A stretch of 64,000 nt of DNA from contig NZ_JAHFZZ010000001.1 in assembly GCF_018603905.1 (NCBI RefSeq), forward strand, positions 186,001-250,000. Direction: 5' to 3'. The notes below the pieces were generated by a model. It was given only the letters and a program-made list of their open reading frames with translations. It was not told the DNA's origin and did not search any database. The translations under genes and the position numbers were made by a program. Positions 10,883 through 20,173 of the stretch are shown here, piece by piece. This DNA is from Nonomuraea sp. NEAU-A123 (GTDB lineage: Bacteria > Actinomycetota > Actinomycetes > Streptosporangiales > Streptosporangiaceae). Within the stretch, counting starts at the first letter, position 1, and every line of letters begins with the position of its first letter.

Positions 10883-11654
10883 GGGCGGCTCCAGCGCCGT
10901 AGTACCAGGAAAGGACCCGCCGCTCCACGAAGCGGAAGAGCAGCGACAGCGTCAGCCCGATCAGCCCGAGCAGCAGGATGCCGCTCCACATCTCGGCGAT
11001 CTGGAACTGCCGCTGGAACAGCACGATCGTGAACCCGAGCCCGCTGGAGCTGGCGAACATCTCACTGATGACCATGAGGATGATCCCGATGGACAGCGCC
11101 TGCCGCAGCCCGGCCATGATCTGCGGGCTGGCCCCGCGCAGCACGAAGCGGCGCAGCCGGGTGGCGCCGTGCACGCCGTACATCCGGCAGGTGTCGGCGA
11201 GCACCTCGTCCAGCGCCCGTACGCCTTCGACGGTGTTGAGCAGGATCGGCCAGACGCAGCCCGAGACGATGACCAGCACCTTCATCGGCGTGTCGATCCC
11301 GGCCAGCAGCATGAGCAGCGGCACGAGCACGGGCGGCGGGATCGCCCGGAAGAACTCCAGCACCGGCTCCAGCGTCGCGCGCAGCCGCGGCGACAGCCCG
11401 ATCGGCACGCCGAGCCCCACGCCCAGCACGGTCGCGAGCGCGTACCCGGCGAGCAACCGCCCGATGCTGGGCAGCACGTCGTCGAACACCCGCGCCGAGA
11501 ACCAGGTCTGCCCGAACGCCCGCGCCACGCGTACGGGATCCGGCAGGTAGAACGACCGGCCGCTGACCAGCCACCAGCCCAGCACCAGCAGCACCGGCAG
11601 CCCGAAAAGCCTGACCACCCGCACGCCCGCCTTCCCCCGCACGCCTGCCTTCAC
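10875..11654 (-). CDS. ABC transporter permease (nitrate/sulfonate/taurine type), second subunit
   Basis: A 259-residue inner-membrane permease with about six hydrophobic helices and the EAA-type cytoplasmic loop DTCRMYGVHGATRLRRFV before a Leu/Ile-rich region. The GTG start at 11654 overlaps the stop of the first permease gene (GTGA), which sets the start. With the adjacent permease it would form the heterodimeric channel of the uptake system. SsuC/TauC-like by overall pattern. Confidence 0.88.
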   Translation of the reverse strand: MKAGVRGKAGVRVVRLFGLPVLLVLGWWLVSGRSFYLPDPVRVARAFGQTWFSARVFDDVLPSIGRLLAGYALATVLGVGLGVPIGLSPRLRATLEPVLEFFRAIPPPVLVPLLMLLAGIDTPMKVLVIVSGCVWPILLNTVEGVRALDEVLADTCRMYGVHGATRLRRFVLRGASPQIMAGLRQALSIGIILMVISEMFASSSGLGFTIVLFQRQFQIAEMWSGILLLGLIGLTLSLLFRFVERRVLSWYYGAGAARA

Positions 11655-12418
11655 GTGCCGGCCTCCGATCGCACGGCGGGATGCCATGACAGCACCCGGC
11701 GCTCCAGCAGCCGCACCGCGGCGTTGACCCCGATCCCGACGAGGCCGGCCAGCACGATGAGCGCGTACACCGTGGGCACCGCCCCGCTGTTCTGCGCGAC
11801 CTGGATCTCCGCCCCGAGCCCCGGACTGCCGATCACCAGCTCCGCCGTGACCGCCAGGATGAACGCCACCGCCGCCGCCAGCCGCAACCCCGTCATGACG
11901 TACGGCAGCGCGGTCGGCCAGACCAGATGCCGGACCCGCGACCAGGACGACAGGCCGTAGGACCGGGCGGTGTCGTAGGCGACCGGGTCGACGGCCGCCA
12001 CGCCGTACAGGACCTGGATGAGCACCTGCCAGAACGAGGCGTAGACCACCAGCAGCAGCGTCGAGCCGAGCGAGGGACCGTACAGCAGGGTGGCCAGCGG
12101 GACCAGCGCCACCGAGGGGATCGGCCGCAGGAACTCGACCGTGGAGTGCGTCGCGGCCCGCAGCCCGGGGACGATCCCGATGACCACCCCGGCCGCCACC
12201 GCCAGGCAGAACGCGATCGCGAGGCCGAGCGCCCAGCCGAGCACGGTCTCGCCCAGCGCGAGCCACAGCTCGGCCGTGACCAACTGGCCGGCCAGCGTGC
12301 CGAGGATGCGCGAGGCGGGCGGCAGGAACCGCTCGTCGACCAGCCCGAGCCGGGGCACCGCCTCCAGCAGGGCCAGCAGCCCGGCAAGCCCCGCGAGCCC
12401 ATACAGAAGCCGCCTCAC
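11651..12418 (-). CDS. ABC transporter permease (nitrate/sulfonate/taurine type), first subunit
   Basis: A 255-residue inner-membrane permease with about six helices and the EAA loop DTARSYGLSSWSRVRHLVW. The GTG start at 12418 overlaps the stop of the binding-protein gene (GTGA). It differs enough from the second permease for a heterodimer. Part of the five-gene operon running from the substrate-binding protein to the ThDP enzyme. Confidence 0.88.
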   Translation of the reverse strand: MRRLLYGLAGLAGLLALLEAVPRLGLVDERFLPPASRILGTLAGQLVTAELWLALGETVLGWALGLAIAFCLAVAAGVVIGIVPGLRAATHSTVEFLRPIPSVALVPLATLLYGPSLGSTLLLVVYASFWQVLIQVLYGVAAVDPVAYDTARSYGLSSWSRVRHLVWPTALPYVMTGLRLAAAVAFILAVTAELVIGSPGLGAEIQVAQNSGAVPTVYALIVLAGLVGIGVNAAVRLLERRVLSWHPAVRSEAGT

Positions 12419-13353
12419 CGCACCAGCGCCGAGACGTCGACCTTGTCCTTGAGGATGCCGTCGGCCAGCGCGAGGTCGGCGATGGTCTGGACGGACGCCT
12501 GGTTCACCTCGGCGGGCCACTTGGGCAGGTAGATCTTCGCGATCACCTCAGGTGTGATCTTGGTGTAGGTCTTGAGCACGTCCCTGACCTCGTCGGGGTG
12601 GCTGTCGGCGTACTCCAGCGACTTGCGGATGGCCGCGGTGAACCGCTTGGTCAGGTCCGCGTCGGTCTTGCCGGTGGTGAAGTACATCGCCACGGTCAGG
12701 TCGGGGGCGGCGTCGGCGAAGTTCCAGGCCACGGCGCGGGCGCCCTGGCTCAGCGCCTGGCTGACGAAGGGCTCGACCACCCAGATGGCGTCCACGCGGC
12801 CGGCCTGCAGCGCGGGGGGCGCGTCAGGGAAGGGCAGCTCGACGAACTGGATGCCCGACGGGTCGCCACCGGCCTTGCGTACCGAGGCCCGTACGGTCGT
12901 GTCGCCGATGTTCTTGAGCTGGTTGACCGAGATCTTCTTGCCCGCCAGCTCCTTGGCCGACTTGATCGGGCTGTCGTTCTTCACCAGCACCGCGCTGAAG
13001 TCCTTGCCCTGCTGACCGGTCGACGAGACGCCGTTGGCGACCACCTTCACGTCGAGCCCCTGCTGCTTGGCGGTCAGCAGCGAGGTGGTGTTCGCGAAGG
13101 CGAACTGGAACTGCCCGCTGACCGCGCCGGAGATCGCGGCGGCGCCGCCCTGGACGGGAGTGATCGTCAGGGCGATGTTCTGCTCGTCGAAGAAGCCTTT
13201 GGCCTTGCCCAGGTGGATCGGCGCGGTGTCGACGATCGCGATCACGCCGGCGGTGACCTTCGTCTTGCCCTGGTTCGTCGTCGCCGGCTGAGAGGAGCCG
13301 CCGCACGCGGCTGTGAGGATGAGAACGGCTAAGACCACGAGAGTGCGACGCAC
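12415..13353 (-). CDS. NMT1/SsuA-type substrate-binding lipoprotein
   Basis: A 312-residue extracellular binding protein. Signal peptide with lipobox LTAAC (Cys at residue 17), so it is predicted to be tethered outside the membrane. The mature part has the NMT1/THI5-like pattern APIHLGKAKGFFDEQNI, then GGAAAISGAVSGQFQFAFAN and IWVVEPFVSQAL. First gene of the uptake/decarboxylase operon and divergent from the IclR gene. It determines the ligand, which may be an aromatic or branched 2-oxo acid if the downstream enzyme is what it seems. Confidence 0.88.
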   Translation of the reverse strand: MRRTLVVLAVLILTAACGGSSQPATTNQGKTKVTAGVIAIVDTAPIHLGKAKGFFDEQNIALTITPVQGGAAAISGAVSGQFQFAFANTTSLLTAKQQGLDVKVVANGVSSTGQQGKDFSAVLVKNDSPIKSAKELAGKKISVNQLKNIGDTTVRASVRKAGGDPSGIQFVELPFPDAPPALQAGRVDAIWVVEPFVSQALSQGARAVAWNFADAAPDLTVAMYFTTGKTDADLTKRFTAAIRKSLEYADSHPDEVRDVLKTYTKITPEVIAKIYLPKWPAEVNQASVQTIADLALADGILKDKVDVSALVR

Positions 13354-13363
13354 TTTGTCTCCC

Positions 13364-13403
13364 GTTGTTCGCGATGCGCACAGATATTCTCTGAACGAAC
13401 AAC
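13364..13403. promoter_or_regulatory. Candidate IclR operator between divergent genes
   Basis: Inverted repeat GTTGTTCG (13364-13371) and CGAACAAC (13396-13403), perfect 8-bp arms 24 bases apart, in the 99-base gap between the binding-protein gene and the iclR-type gene. The position fits autoregulation and control of the divergent operon. Inference from symmetry and place only. Confidence 0.45.
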
Positions 13404-13452
13404 CCCGTATCGTGGAAGCTACGCCTTTGATGACCTATGTTCAAGGATCGTC

Positions 13453-14223
13453 ATGGTTGATCACGTACAGTCGCTGGCCCGCGGTCTCGCGGTGATCCGC
13501 GCGTTCAGCGCCACGGCGCCCGAGCTGACGCTGAGCGAGGTCGCCCGCGCGACGGACCTCAGCAGGGCGGCGGCCAGGCGGTTCCTGCTCACGCTCGCCG
13601 ACCTTGGGTACGTGCGCTCGGACGGGCGGCTGTTCTCGCTCACGCCCAGGGTCCTGGAGCTCGGCTACGCCTATCTGTCCAGCCTCTCGCTGCCGGAGGT
13701 GGCCGATCCGCATCTCGAACGGCTGGCCGCCGAGGTGCGCGAGTCGGCGTCGGTCGCCGTGCTCGACGGCGAGGACGTCGTGTACGTGGCGCGGGTGGCC
13801 ACCGCCAGGATCATGCGTGTGACGATCAACATCGGCACGCGGTTCCCCGCGTACTGCACCTCCATGGGCCGGGTGCTGCTGGCGGCGCTCTCCCCGGAGC
13901 GGCTCGACGGCTACCTCGGCTCGGCCGAGCTGCGCGGGCTCACCTCGCGGACGATCACCCAGCCGGCGGCGCTGCGGGCGGAGCTCGACCGGGTGCGGGC
14001 GCGGGGCTGGGCGATGGTCGACCAGGAGCTGGAGGAGGGGCTGCGGTCCATCGCCGTGCCGATCCGCGACCGTTCCGGGCAGGCGGTCGCGGCGGTGAAC
14101 GTCTCGACCCACGCGAGCCGTATGACGTCGCAGCAGGTCAGGCGGGACCTGCTGCCGCCGCTGCTGGCCACGGCCGCCAAGATCGAGGCGGACCTGGCGA
14201 CCCTGTCCGTGGCCAGGACATAG
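13453..14223 (+). CDS. IclR-family transcriptional regulator (PcaR/PobR-like)
   Basis: A 256-residue regulator with an N-terminal winged helix (residues ~8-65, LTLSEVARATDLSRAAARRF) and a C-terminal IclR effector domain (ASVAVLDGEDVVYVAR, GTRFPAYCTSMGRVLLA, RGWAMVDQELEEGLRSIAVP). The pattern is closest to the PcaR/PobR/CatR branch, whose members respond to aromatic acids or their catabolites. It is divergent from the ABC transporter/ThDP-enzyme operon and probably controls it. The ligand is not deducible. Confidence 0.88.
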   Translation: MVDHVQSLARGLAVIRAFSATAPELTLSEVARATDLSRAAARRFLLTLADLGYVRSDGRLFSLTPRVLELGYAYLSSLSLPEVADPHLERLAAEVRESASVAVLDGEDVVYVARVATARIMRVTINIGTRFPAYCTSMGRVLLAALSPERLDGYLGSAELRGLTSRTITQPAALRAELDRVRARGWAMVDQELEEGLRSIAVPIRDRSGQAVAAVNVSTHASRMTSQQVRRDLLPPLLATAAKIEADLATLSVART

Positions 14224-14239
14224 CCCGAAGCACGGTGAG

Positions 14240-15097
14240 CTAGCGGCGCCGGTAGCGGTCCGTGGCCTCCTTCGTGGCGCGGATCGCCGCGTCGGCCGTG
14301 TCGTAGGTGCGCTGGGCCAGCCCGACGAAGATGCAGTCGACGATCAGGAGCTGGCTGATCCGGCTGGCCAGCGCCCCCGGCCGGAACGCGGTCTCCCGCC
14401 CCGCCGACACCAGCGTGTAGTCGGCCAGCCCGGCCAGCGACGACCGCGGATTGTTGGTGATCGCGACCAGCAGCGCCCCCGCCTCCGCGGCCGTGCGGGC
14501 CGGGTCCAGCACGTCCGGCGTCTCGCCGCTGCAACTGATCGCCACCACCACGTCGCCGGCCCGGAGCAGGGCCGCGCTGGTCAGCGCCATGTGGGCGTCG
14601 CTGAACGGGTGGCTGGACAGGCCGATCCGCAGCAGCTTCTGCGACATGTCGGTCGCCACCAGCCCGGACGCCGCCACGCCGTACACGTCCACCCGCCGGG
14701 CCCCGGCGATGGCCGTGACGATCTCCCCGAGCGGCTCGGGGTCGAGCTGCGCCGCCGTGTCGGCCAGCGCCTCGGACTCGGCCCGCGCCACCTTGGCGAT
14801 GACGTCGGTGAGCGGGTCGTCGGGGCCGAGGTCGCCGGGCACCAGCCGTTCGGGCTGCTTGGCCACGGCGGCGGCCAGGGCGAAGCGCATCTGCGAGTAA
14901 CCGGCGAAGCCGAGCGCCCTGGCGGTGCGTACGATCGTCGCCTCACTCGTCCCGGACACCGCGCTGAACTCGGTGATCGTGCTCCGGACGACCACACCGG
15001 GGTCGGCCAGGATGATGCGCGCGATCGCCTGTGCGGCCGGGGTCAGCGACGGAAACACCGCACGGACGGCGGAGACCGGGTTCGACGGCTCGTTCAT
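14240..15097 (-). CDS. RpiR-family regulator with SIS domain (MurR-like role)
   Basis: A 285-residue regulator: N-terminal RpiR helix-turn-helix (residues ~5-80, SAVSGTSEATIVRTARALGF) and a C-terminal SIS sugar-phosphate isomerase-fold domain (YGVAASGLVATDM, ISCSGETPDVL). SIS domains in this family bind phosphosugars; in E. coli MurR the ligand is MurNAc-6-phosphate. It lies just downstream of, and in the same direction as, a NagZ-like gene and near anmK, which would make MurNAc-6-P. Control of the recycling cluster is therefore likely. Start at 15097 preferred; an in-frame ATG at 15145 would overlap the GH3 gene. Confidence 0.85.
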   Translation of the reverse strand: MNEPSNPVSAVRAVFPSLTPAAQAIARIILADPGVVVRSTITEFSAVSGTSEATIVRTARALGFAGYSQMRFALAAAVAKQPERLVPGDLGPDDPLTDVIAKVARAESEALADTAAQLDPEPLGEIVTAIAGARRVDVYGVAASGLVATDMSQKLLRIGLSSHPFSDAHMALTSAALLRAGDVVVAISCSGETPDVLDPARTAAEAGALLVAITNNPRSSLAGLADYTLVSAGRETAFRPGALASRISQLLIVDCIFVGLAQRTYDTADAAIRATKEATDRYRRR

Positions 15098-15129
15098 CCG
15101 CCCGCCCGGCCCATCAAGCGGCGCCCCGG

Positions 15130-16560
15130 TCACCGGGTCAGCCATTCCGCGGCCGCCTGCGCCGAGACGCGCGAGATGCCGTGTGTGACCAGGTGCGCGG
15201 CGCCGGCGGGCGCCGCGGGGATGCCGGTGTCCACGACGATCACCTCGGGCCGCACCCGTACGGCCCGCGCCACCGTCTCCCGCACCCACGGATGCCGGGC
15301 GGCGTCGTGCACCACGAGGACCACCGGCCGATCGTCGAACGGCGGCAGCTCGCCCTCGGGCTCCATCTGAACTCGCTCGGTGCCCGGCAGCAGCGCGCCG
15401 AGAGCCGCCGTGATGCCGGTCGGCGTCGAGGGGTCCACGGCCTTGTTGAGGCGCGTGTTGACCTCCACGACCAGCGGCGCCCGGGTCAGCGAGGCCGTTC
15501 CCGTGGTGGTCAGCGCGGCTCTGGCGGCGTCCAGGCCGACGCCCCCGTCGACGTCGGCGCAGGCCTTCTCGCGCAGGGCCGACTGCCGGTCGTACCAGCC
15601 GGACAGGGCGAGGACACGGCCGGCGGCCTCGGCCAGGCGCTCTTCGGGGAGCACGCCCGCCTGGACGGCGGCCACGACGGCGTCGCGGATCTCGTGCAGG
15701 CTCCGCTCGGTCGACAGGCCCACGCAGATGGCGTCGACGCCCGCGCCGAGCGCGCGGACCGCGATCTCGCCGGGGGAGAACATCGCGGCCACCGCCCGCA
15801 TCTCGATCGCGTCGGTGACCAGCATCCCGTCGAACCCGAGCTCGCCCCTGAGCAGCTCGGTCATGACGGAACGACTGAGCGTCGCGGGCATCGACGGATC
15901 GAGGGCGGGGACGAGCAGGTGGCCCGACATGATCGAGCGCACCCCGGCCCCGATCGCGGCCCTGAACGGCGGCAGGTCGCGCTCGGCGAGCAGCTCACGC
16001 GAGGCGTGCACGGTCGGCAGCGCCAGGTGCGAGTCCGTGACCGTGTCGCCGTGGCCGGGGAAGTGCTTGGCGCAGGCGGCGACCCCGGCGCCCTGCACCC
16101 CGTTGACGTAGGCCACGGTGTGGCGGGAGACCAGGTCGGCGGTCGGGCCGAACGAGCGGACGCCGATCACCGGGTTGGCCGGGTTGGCGTTGACGTCGGC
16201 TGAAGGCGCGTAGTTGAGCGTGATGTCGGCTTCGGCGAGCATCCGGCCGATCTGGCGGCCCACGCGCTCGGTCAGGGCCACGTCGTCCACCACGCCGAGC
16301 GCCCGGTTGCCCGGGAAGGAACTGCCGGAGGTCACCTCCAGGCGGGTGACCGCCCCGCCCTCCTCGTCGATCGCCACGACGGCGCCCGGGTTCTCGGCAC
16401 GAAAGCGCTGGACGAGCTGCTCCCCGGGGTCGTTGCGGGCGAACAGCACCAGGCCGCCGAGTCCTTCGCCGAGCGCCCGGAGCAACCAGTCGGGCGCTGA
16501 GGCGCCTTCGTAGCCTGGTTGGAGCACAGTCATCGCTAGTCGGTACAGGTCAGGGGACAT
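15130..16560 (-). CDS. GH3 beta-N-acetylhexosaminidase (NagZ-like)
   Basis: A 476-residue family 3 glycosidase. Seen: ENPGAVVAIDEEGGAVTRL, NYAPSADVNANPANPVIG, the NagZ-type acid/base loop KHFPGHGDT with DSH, and the nucleophile region LVTDAIEM. These residues define the NagZ branch, which cleaves GlcNAc from muropeptides by a His/Asp mechanism. It carries an extra C-terminal alpha/beta domain (about residues 350-476), unlike the ~340-residue E. coli enzyme. No clear signal peptide. The ATG at 16560 has GAAGGA upstream. Operon with the RpiR gene; divergent from the DigH-like gene. Confidence 0.88.
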   Translation of the reverse strand: MSPDLYRLAMTVLQPGYEGASAPDWLLRALGEGLGGLVLFARNDPGEQLVQRFRAENPGAVVAIDEEGGAVTRLEVTSGSSFPGNRALGVVDDVALTERVGRQIGRMLAEADITLNYAPSADVNANPANPVIGVRSFGPTADLVSRHTVAYVNGVQGAGVAACAKHFPGHGDTVTDSHLALPTVHASRELLAERDLPPFRAAIGAGVRSIMSGHLLVPALDPSMPATLSRSVMTELLRGELGFDGMLVTDAIEMRAVAAMFSPGEIAVRALGAGVDAICVGLSTERSLHEIRDAVVAAVQAGVLPEERLAEAAGRVLALSGWYDRQSALREKACADVDGGVGLDAARAALTTTGTASLTRAPLVVEVNTRLNKAVDPSTPTGITAALGALLPGTERVQMEPEGELPPFDDRPVVLVVHDAARHPWVRETVARAVRVRPEVIVVDTGIPAAPAGAAHLVTHGISRVSAQAAAEWLTR

Positions 16561-16585
16561 GTCGGCGTTTTCCTTCACGATTATT

Positions 16586-16603
16586 GAATTGAAGGTAATT
16601 TTC
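16586..16603. promoter_or_regulatory. AT-rich symmetric element between nagZ-like and DigH-like genes
   Basis: GAATT-GAAGGT-AATTTTC lies in an unusually AT-rich 35-base patch in the 89-base gap between the two divergent genes. RpiR proteins often bind AT-rich dyads, so this is a plausible operator or promoter core. Symmetry is imperfect. Confidence 0.3.
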
Positions 16604-16649
16604 TGTCATCGTCGCCCTCGACACAACCACTTCCGAGAGGCCATCCCCC

Positions 16650-18179
16650 ATGCCCAGCAGAAGGACGTTACTGAAGGGCCTCGCCCTCGCCGCTGCCGCC
16701 TCTGTCGTACCGCTCCCCGCCTTCGCCGCCGACTATGTCCCGCCGTTGCGCCAGATGCGGGGGATGTGGATCGCCTCCGTGGTCAACATCAACTGGCCCT
16801 CCAAGACCGGGCTGACCGTCGAGCAGCAGAAGGCCGAATACCTCGCCTGGCTGGACCTGGCGGTGCAGCGGAAGCTGAACTCCGTCTTCGTGCAGATCAG
16901 GCCGACCGCCGACGCGTTCTGGCCGTCGCCGTTCGAACCGTGGTCGCAGTGGCTGACCGGCACCCAGGGGCAGGACCCCGGCTACGATCCGCTGGGCTTC
17001 ATCGTCGAGGAGACGCACAAGCGCGGGCTGGCCTTCCACGCCTGGTTCAACCCGTACCGGGTCTCGATGCAGGCCGACCCGGCCAAGCTGCACCCCGACC
17101 ACCCGGGCCGCAAGCACCCCGACTGGATCCTGCCGTTCGGCGGCAAGCTCTACTACAACCCCGGCATGCCCGAGGTCCGTAAGTTCTGCCAGGACGCGAT
17201 CATGGACGCGGTCACCCGTTACGACATCGACGGCCTGCACTTCGACGACTATTTCTACCCGACGAACACCACTGCCTTCGACGACAGCGCCGCGTTCGCC
17301 CAGTACGGTGCGGGCTTCCCGGACCTGGCCACCTGGCGGCGCAACAACGTCGACCTCATGGTCTCGGAGATGCAGCAGCGGGTGCGCCAGGCCAAGCCGG
17401 ACATCGCGTGGGGCATCAGCCCGTCGGGCATCTGGCGCAACAAGGCCAGCGACCCGCTCGGCTCCGACACCGCCGGCGGCCAGTCCTACGACGGCCTGCA
17501 CGCCGACACCAGGGGCTGGGTGAAGAAGGGCTGGCTCGACTACATCGCGCCCCAGCTCTACTGGTACATCGGGCAGCCGCCGGCCGACTACGCCAAGCTC
17601 GTCCCGTGGTGGTCCGACGTGGCGAACGGCACCGGCACGCTGCTCTGGATCGGCCAGGCGGCCTACAAGGCGGGCGACCCGGCCCAGACCGCGCCCGAAT
17701 GGCAGGTCCCGGCCGAGCTGTCCAAGCACCTCACCCTCAACCGGGACAATCCACCAGTCAGCGGCGACATCTGGTACAACGCCAACGACCTGCGGGCCGA
17801 CCGGATCGGCTCGATCAGCACGGCCGTGGCCGACCACTACACCCGGCCCGCGCTGGCCCCGGTGCTGACCAGGCTGGCGGGTGGCGAGGCGCCGCACCGG
17901 CCGGTGCTGGCGTACGCCCTGCGCAAGCATGATGGGGTGGAGGTACGCGCGGTCGCGACGGATCGGCACGAGCCCTTCCAGTTCGCCATCTTCCGCTTCC
18001 CCGGCAAGGCCGGGTCCGGCGCGTTCGCCGACGCCCGCAACCTGGTCGCGGTGGTGCCGGGTGACCGGCAGGTGCGCTGGACGGACCCCGAGGGCAAGCG
18101 CGGGGATCACTACTACGTGGTCGCCGTCGACCGGGTCAACCGGACCAGCAAGCCGAGCAACGGCTTCCGGGTCCTCTAA
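16650..18179 (+). CDS. Secreted GHL10/DigH-like glycoside hydrolase
   Basis: A 509-residue protein with a twin-arginine signal ([18 protein letters not shown], cleavage near AFA-A) and a GHL10 (DUF187) TIM-barrel: [59 protein letters not shown] and [11 protein letters not shown]. This family includes DigH, which cleaves denuded peptidoglycan glycan strands. The C-terminal ~90 residues look like a small beta domain. It is followed 20 bases later by anmK, and NagZ lies divergently, so a role in cell-wall turnover outside the membrane is likely. Confidence 0.85.
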   Translation: MPSRRTLLKGLALAAAASVVPLPAFAADYVPPLRQMRGMWIASVVNINWPSKTGLTVEQQKAEYLAWLDLAVQRKLNSVFVQIRPTADAFWPSPFEPWSQWLTGTQGQDPGYDPLGFIVEETHKRGLAFHAWFNPYRVSMQADPAKLHPDHPGRKHPDWILPFGGKLYYNPGMPEVRKFCQDAIMDAVTRYDIDGLHFDDYFYPTNTTAFDDSAAFAQYGAGFPDLATWRRNNVDLMVSEMQQRVRQAKPDIAWGISPSGIWRNKASDPLGSDTAGGQSYDGLHADTRGWVKKGWLDYIAPQLYWYIGQPPADYAKLVPWWSDVANGTGTLLWIGQAAYKAGDPAQTAPEWQVPAELSKHLTLNRDNPPVSGDIWYNANDLRADRIGSISTAVADHYTRPALAPVLTRLAGGEAPHRPVLAYALRKHDGVEVRAVATDRHEPFQFAIFRFPGKAGSGAFADARNLVAVVPGDRQVRWTDPEGKRGDHYYVVAVDRVNRTSKPSNGFRVL

Positions 18180-18199
18180 CCAGTTTCGGAGGGAGCGCG

Positions 18200-19300
18200 A
18201 TGCGGGTTCTCGGCCTCATCTCGGGCACGTCCCACGACGGGATAGACAGCGCGGTCGTGGACTGGTCGCTGGACGGCGGCGTGCTGACCGGCACGCTCGT
18301 CCACACCGGCGAGCGGCCGTACGACCCTGGCCTGAGAGCCCGTATCGCGGCCGCGCTGCCGCCCAGCCGGATCGACCTGGGCGAGGTCTGCGCCCTGGAC
18401 ACGCTCATCGGCCAGGCGTTCGCCGAGGCGGCGGCGGAGGGGCCGGCGGCCGACCTGATCTGCTCCCATGGGCAGACGCTGTTCCACTGGGTGGAGGGCG
18501 GCCGGGTGCTCGGCACGCTGCAACTGGGGCAGCCCGCCTGGATCGCCGAGCGCACCGGGCTGCCCGTGGTGTCGGACGTGCGGGCGCGCGACGTGGCCGC
18601 CGGTGGGCAGGGGGCGCCGCTCGTCTCCTACCTCGACCTGCTGCTCATGGCCGGGCTGCCGGGGCGTACCGGGGCGTTGAACCTGGGCGGGATCGCCAAC
18701 CTGACCGTGCGGGAGCCGGCCGTCGCCTACGACACCGGGCCCGCGTGCGCGCTCATCGACGCCGCCGCCCCGCCGTACGACGAGGACGGGGTGCTCGGCG
18801 CGGCCGGGACGGTCGACGCGGCGCTGCTGGCGGAGCTGCTCGCCGAGCCGTACTACGCGAAGGAACCGCCGAAATCCACGGGAAAAGAGCTCTTCACCCC
18901 GGGCTACGTCAAGGCGGACCTGGCGCAGGCCGACCTCGTCGCCACACTCACCGCGCTCACCGCGGAGACCGTGGCGGCCGAGATCCGCAGGCACGGACTC
19001 GACACCGTGATCGTCTCCGGCGGCGGTGTGCGCAATCCCACTCTCATGGGCATGCTGCGCGCGCGTGTGCCGCGGACGCGGCTCGTGACCAGTGACGAGC
19101 TCGGCGTGCCGGCCGACGCGAAGGAGGCGATCGCCTTCTCGCTGTTCGGCTGGCTCACCGCGCACGGCCTGCCATCGACCGTGCCCAGTTGCACGGGCGC
19201 CTCGGGGGCGCGCGTCCTGGGCACGGTGACGCCGGGCTCCGGTCCACTCGCGTTGCCGGAACCCCTCGCCGTGGCACCGGTCGCGATCCGTTTCCTCTAG
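18200..19300 (+). CDS. anmK: Anhydro-N-acetylmuramic acid kinase AnmK
   Basis: A 366-residue kinase that opens and phosphorylates 1,6-anhydro-MurNAc to MurNAc-6-phosphate. Seen: [18 protein letters not shown] at the N-terminus, the central GGIANLTV with [11 protein letters not shown], and [17 protein letters not shown]. AnmK has ISGTSxDGxD and GN(T)GP-type motifs of this kind. Good ribosome site GGAGGG upstream of the ATG at 18200, and 20 bases after the DigH-like stop, so the two are probably one transcript. Confidence 0.92.
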   Translation: MRVLGLISGTSHDGIDSAVVDWSLDGGVLTGTLVHTGERPYDPGLRARIAAALPPSRIDLGEVCALDTLIGQAFAEAAAEGPAADLICSHGQTLFHWVEGGRVLGTLQLGQPAWIAERTGLPVVSDVRARDVAAGGQGAPLVSYLDLLLMAGLPGRTGALNLGGIANLTVREPAVAYDTGPACALIDAAAPPYDEDGVLGAAGTVDAALLAELLAEPYYAKEPPKSTGKELFTPGYVKADLAQADLVATLTALTAETVAAEIRRHGLDTVIVSGGGVRNPTLMGMLRARVPRTRLVTSDELGVPADAKEAIAFSLFGWLTAHGLPSTVPSCTGASGARVLGTVTPGSGPLALPEPLAVAPVAIRFL

Positions 19301-19344
19301 TGGGCCGCGTTCAGCGGCTCGCTACAGGTAGCGGTCTCCGCACC

Positions 19345-19992
19345 CTATGAAGCCCTGCGTCCGGCGGCCGTCGGCTGCTGCTCGGCCGACGTCCCCGACC
19401 GCTGTGGTGGCACCACGGGGGTCGGGCGCACCAGGCCCAGCGCGACGACCTCGTTGGCCAGTCGCGTGCGCCGGTTGGTGCCCTCAGGAATGCGGAACTT
19501 CTGGTACAGCCGCAGCAGGTGTTGCTTGACCGCGGCTTCGGTCACGACCAGGTCGTCGGCGATCTCGCGTGCGGTCGCCGGGGCGACGAACGCCTCATCC
19601 GACAGCGCCGGTCTGCAGAGCGAGGTCAGCACATCGACCTCGCGCCTCGTCAGCTCCGGCGCAGCGGCCCTGCGCAGTTCGACCTCGGGGGTGAAGTCCT
19701 CTCGGGGGACTCCGCCGATACGACCGCGCGCCGCTCCGAAGGAGACGACGTCGCCGTCGTCAAGCACCCTCCGGGCGATCGGCCTGCCGTTCACCCGCGT
19801 GCCGTTGCGGGACAGGCCCAGATCAACGACGTACAGGTAGGGTCCTCGCCTGACGAACTCGGCATGGAGTCGAGACACACTCGGGTCGGTCAGCCGGATG
19901 TCTGCGCCCCGGCCCCTCCCCACCGTTGTGATCTCGGGGCGCAACGGGACCACCTCGCCGGTGTCCTCGATGCGTATGAACGGCCCCTCCAC
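19345..19992 (-). CDS. FHA-domain protein with C-terminal LuxR-like helix-turn-helix
   Basis: A 215-residue cytoplasmic protein. Residues ~20-85 form a forkhead-associated domain (TTVGRGRGADIRL, SVSRLHAEF, SRNGTRVNG), which binds phosphothreonine. Residues ~110-185 hold a DNA-binding-like helix-turn-helix (ELTRREVDVLTSL, ATAREIADDLVVTEAAVKQHLLRLYQKF). This links Ser/Thr-kinase signalling to transcription. It is divergent from citrate synthase across about 180 bases, so control of that gene is possible but untested. Confidence 0.82.
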   Translation of the reverse strand: MEGPFIRIEDTGEVVPLRPEITTVGRGRGADIRLTDPSVSRLHAEFVRRGPYLYVVDLGLSRNGTRVNGRPIARRVLDDGDVVSFGAARGRIGGVPREDFTPEVELRRAAAPELTRREVDVLTSLCRPALSDEAFVAPATAREIADDLVVTEAAVKQHLLRLYQKFRIPEGTNRRTRLANEVVALGLVRPTPVVPPQRSGTSAEQQPTAAGRRAS

Positions 19993-20173
19993 GGCAGTTC
20001 CTCCCCAGGTAGCCCGCCGTAACTATTACTACAGCTCCGGCTTACCCAAACGAGGGGATGCGGAATCGCCTTTGCCATAAGGAGAATCCGGCGTGAAATT
20101 GGTCTGGACCTTCGCGGACGGTTTTGCCAGCTCACAGGTAGACTTCGGGCGGAGATATGCGGAGGAAACACTC

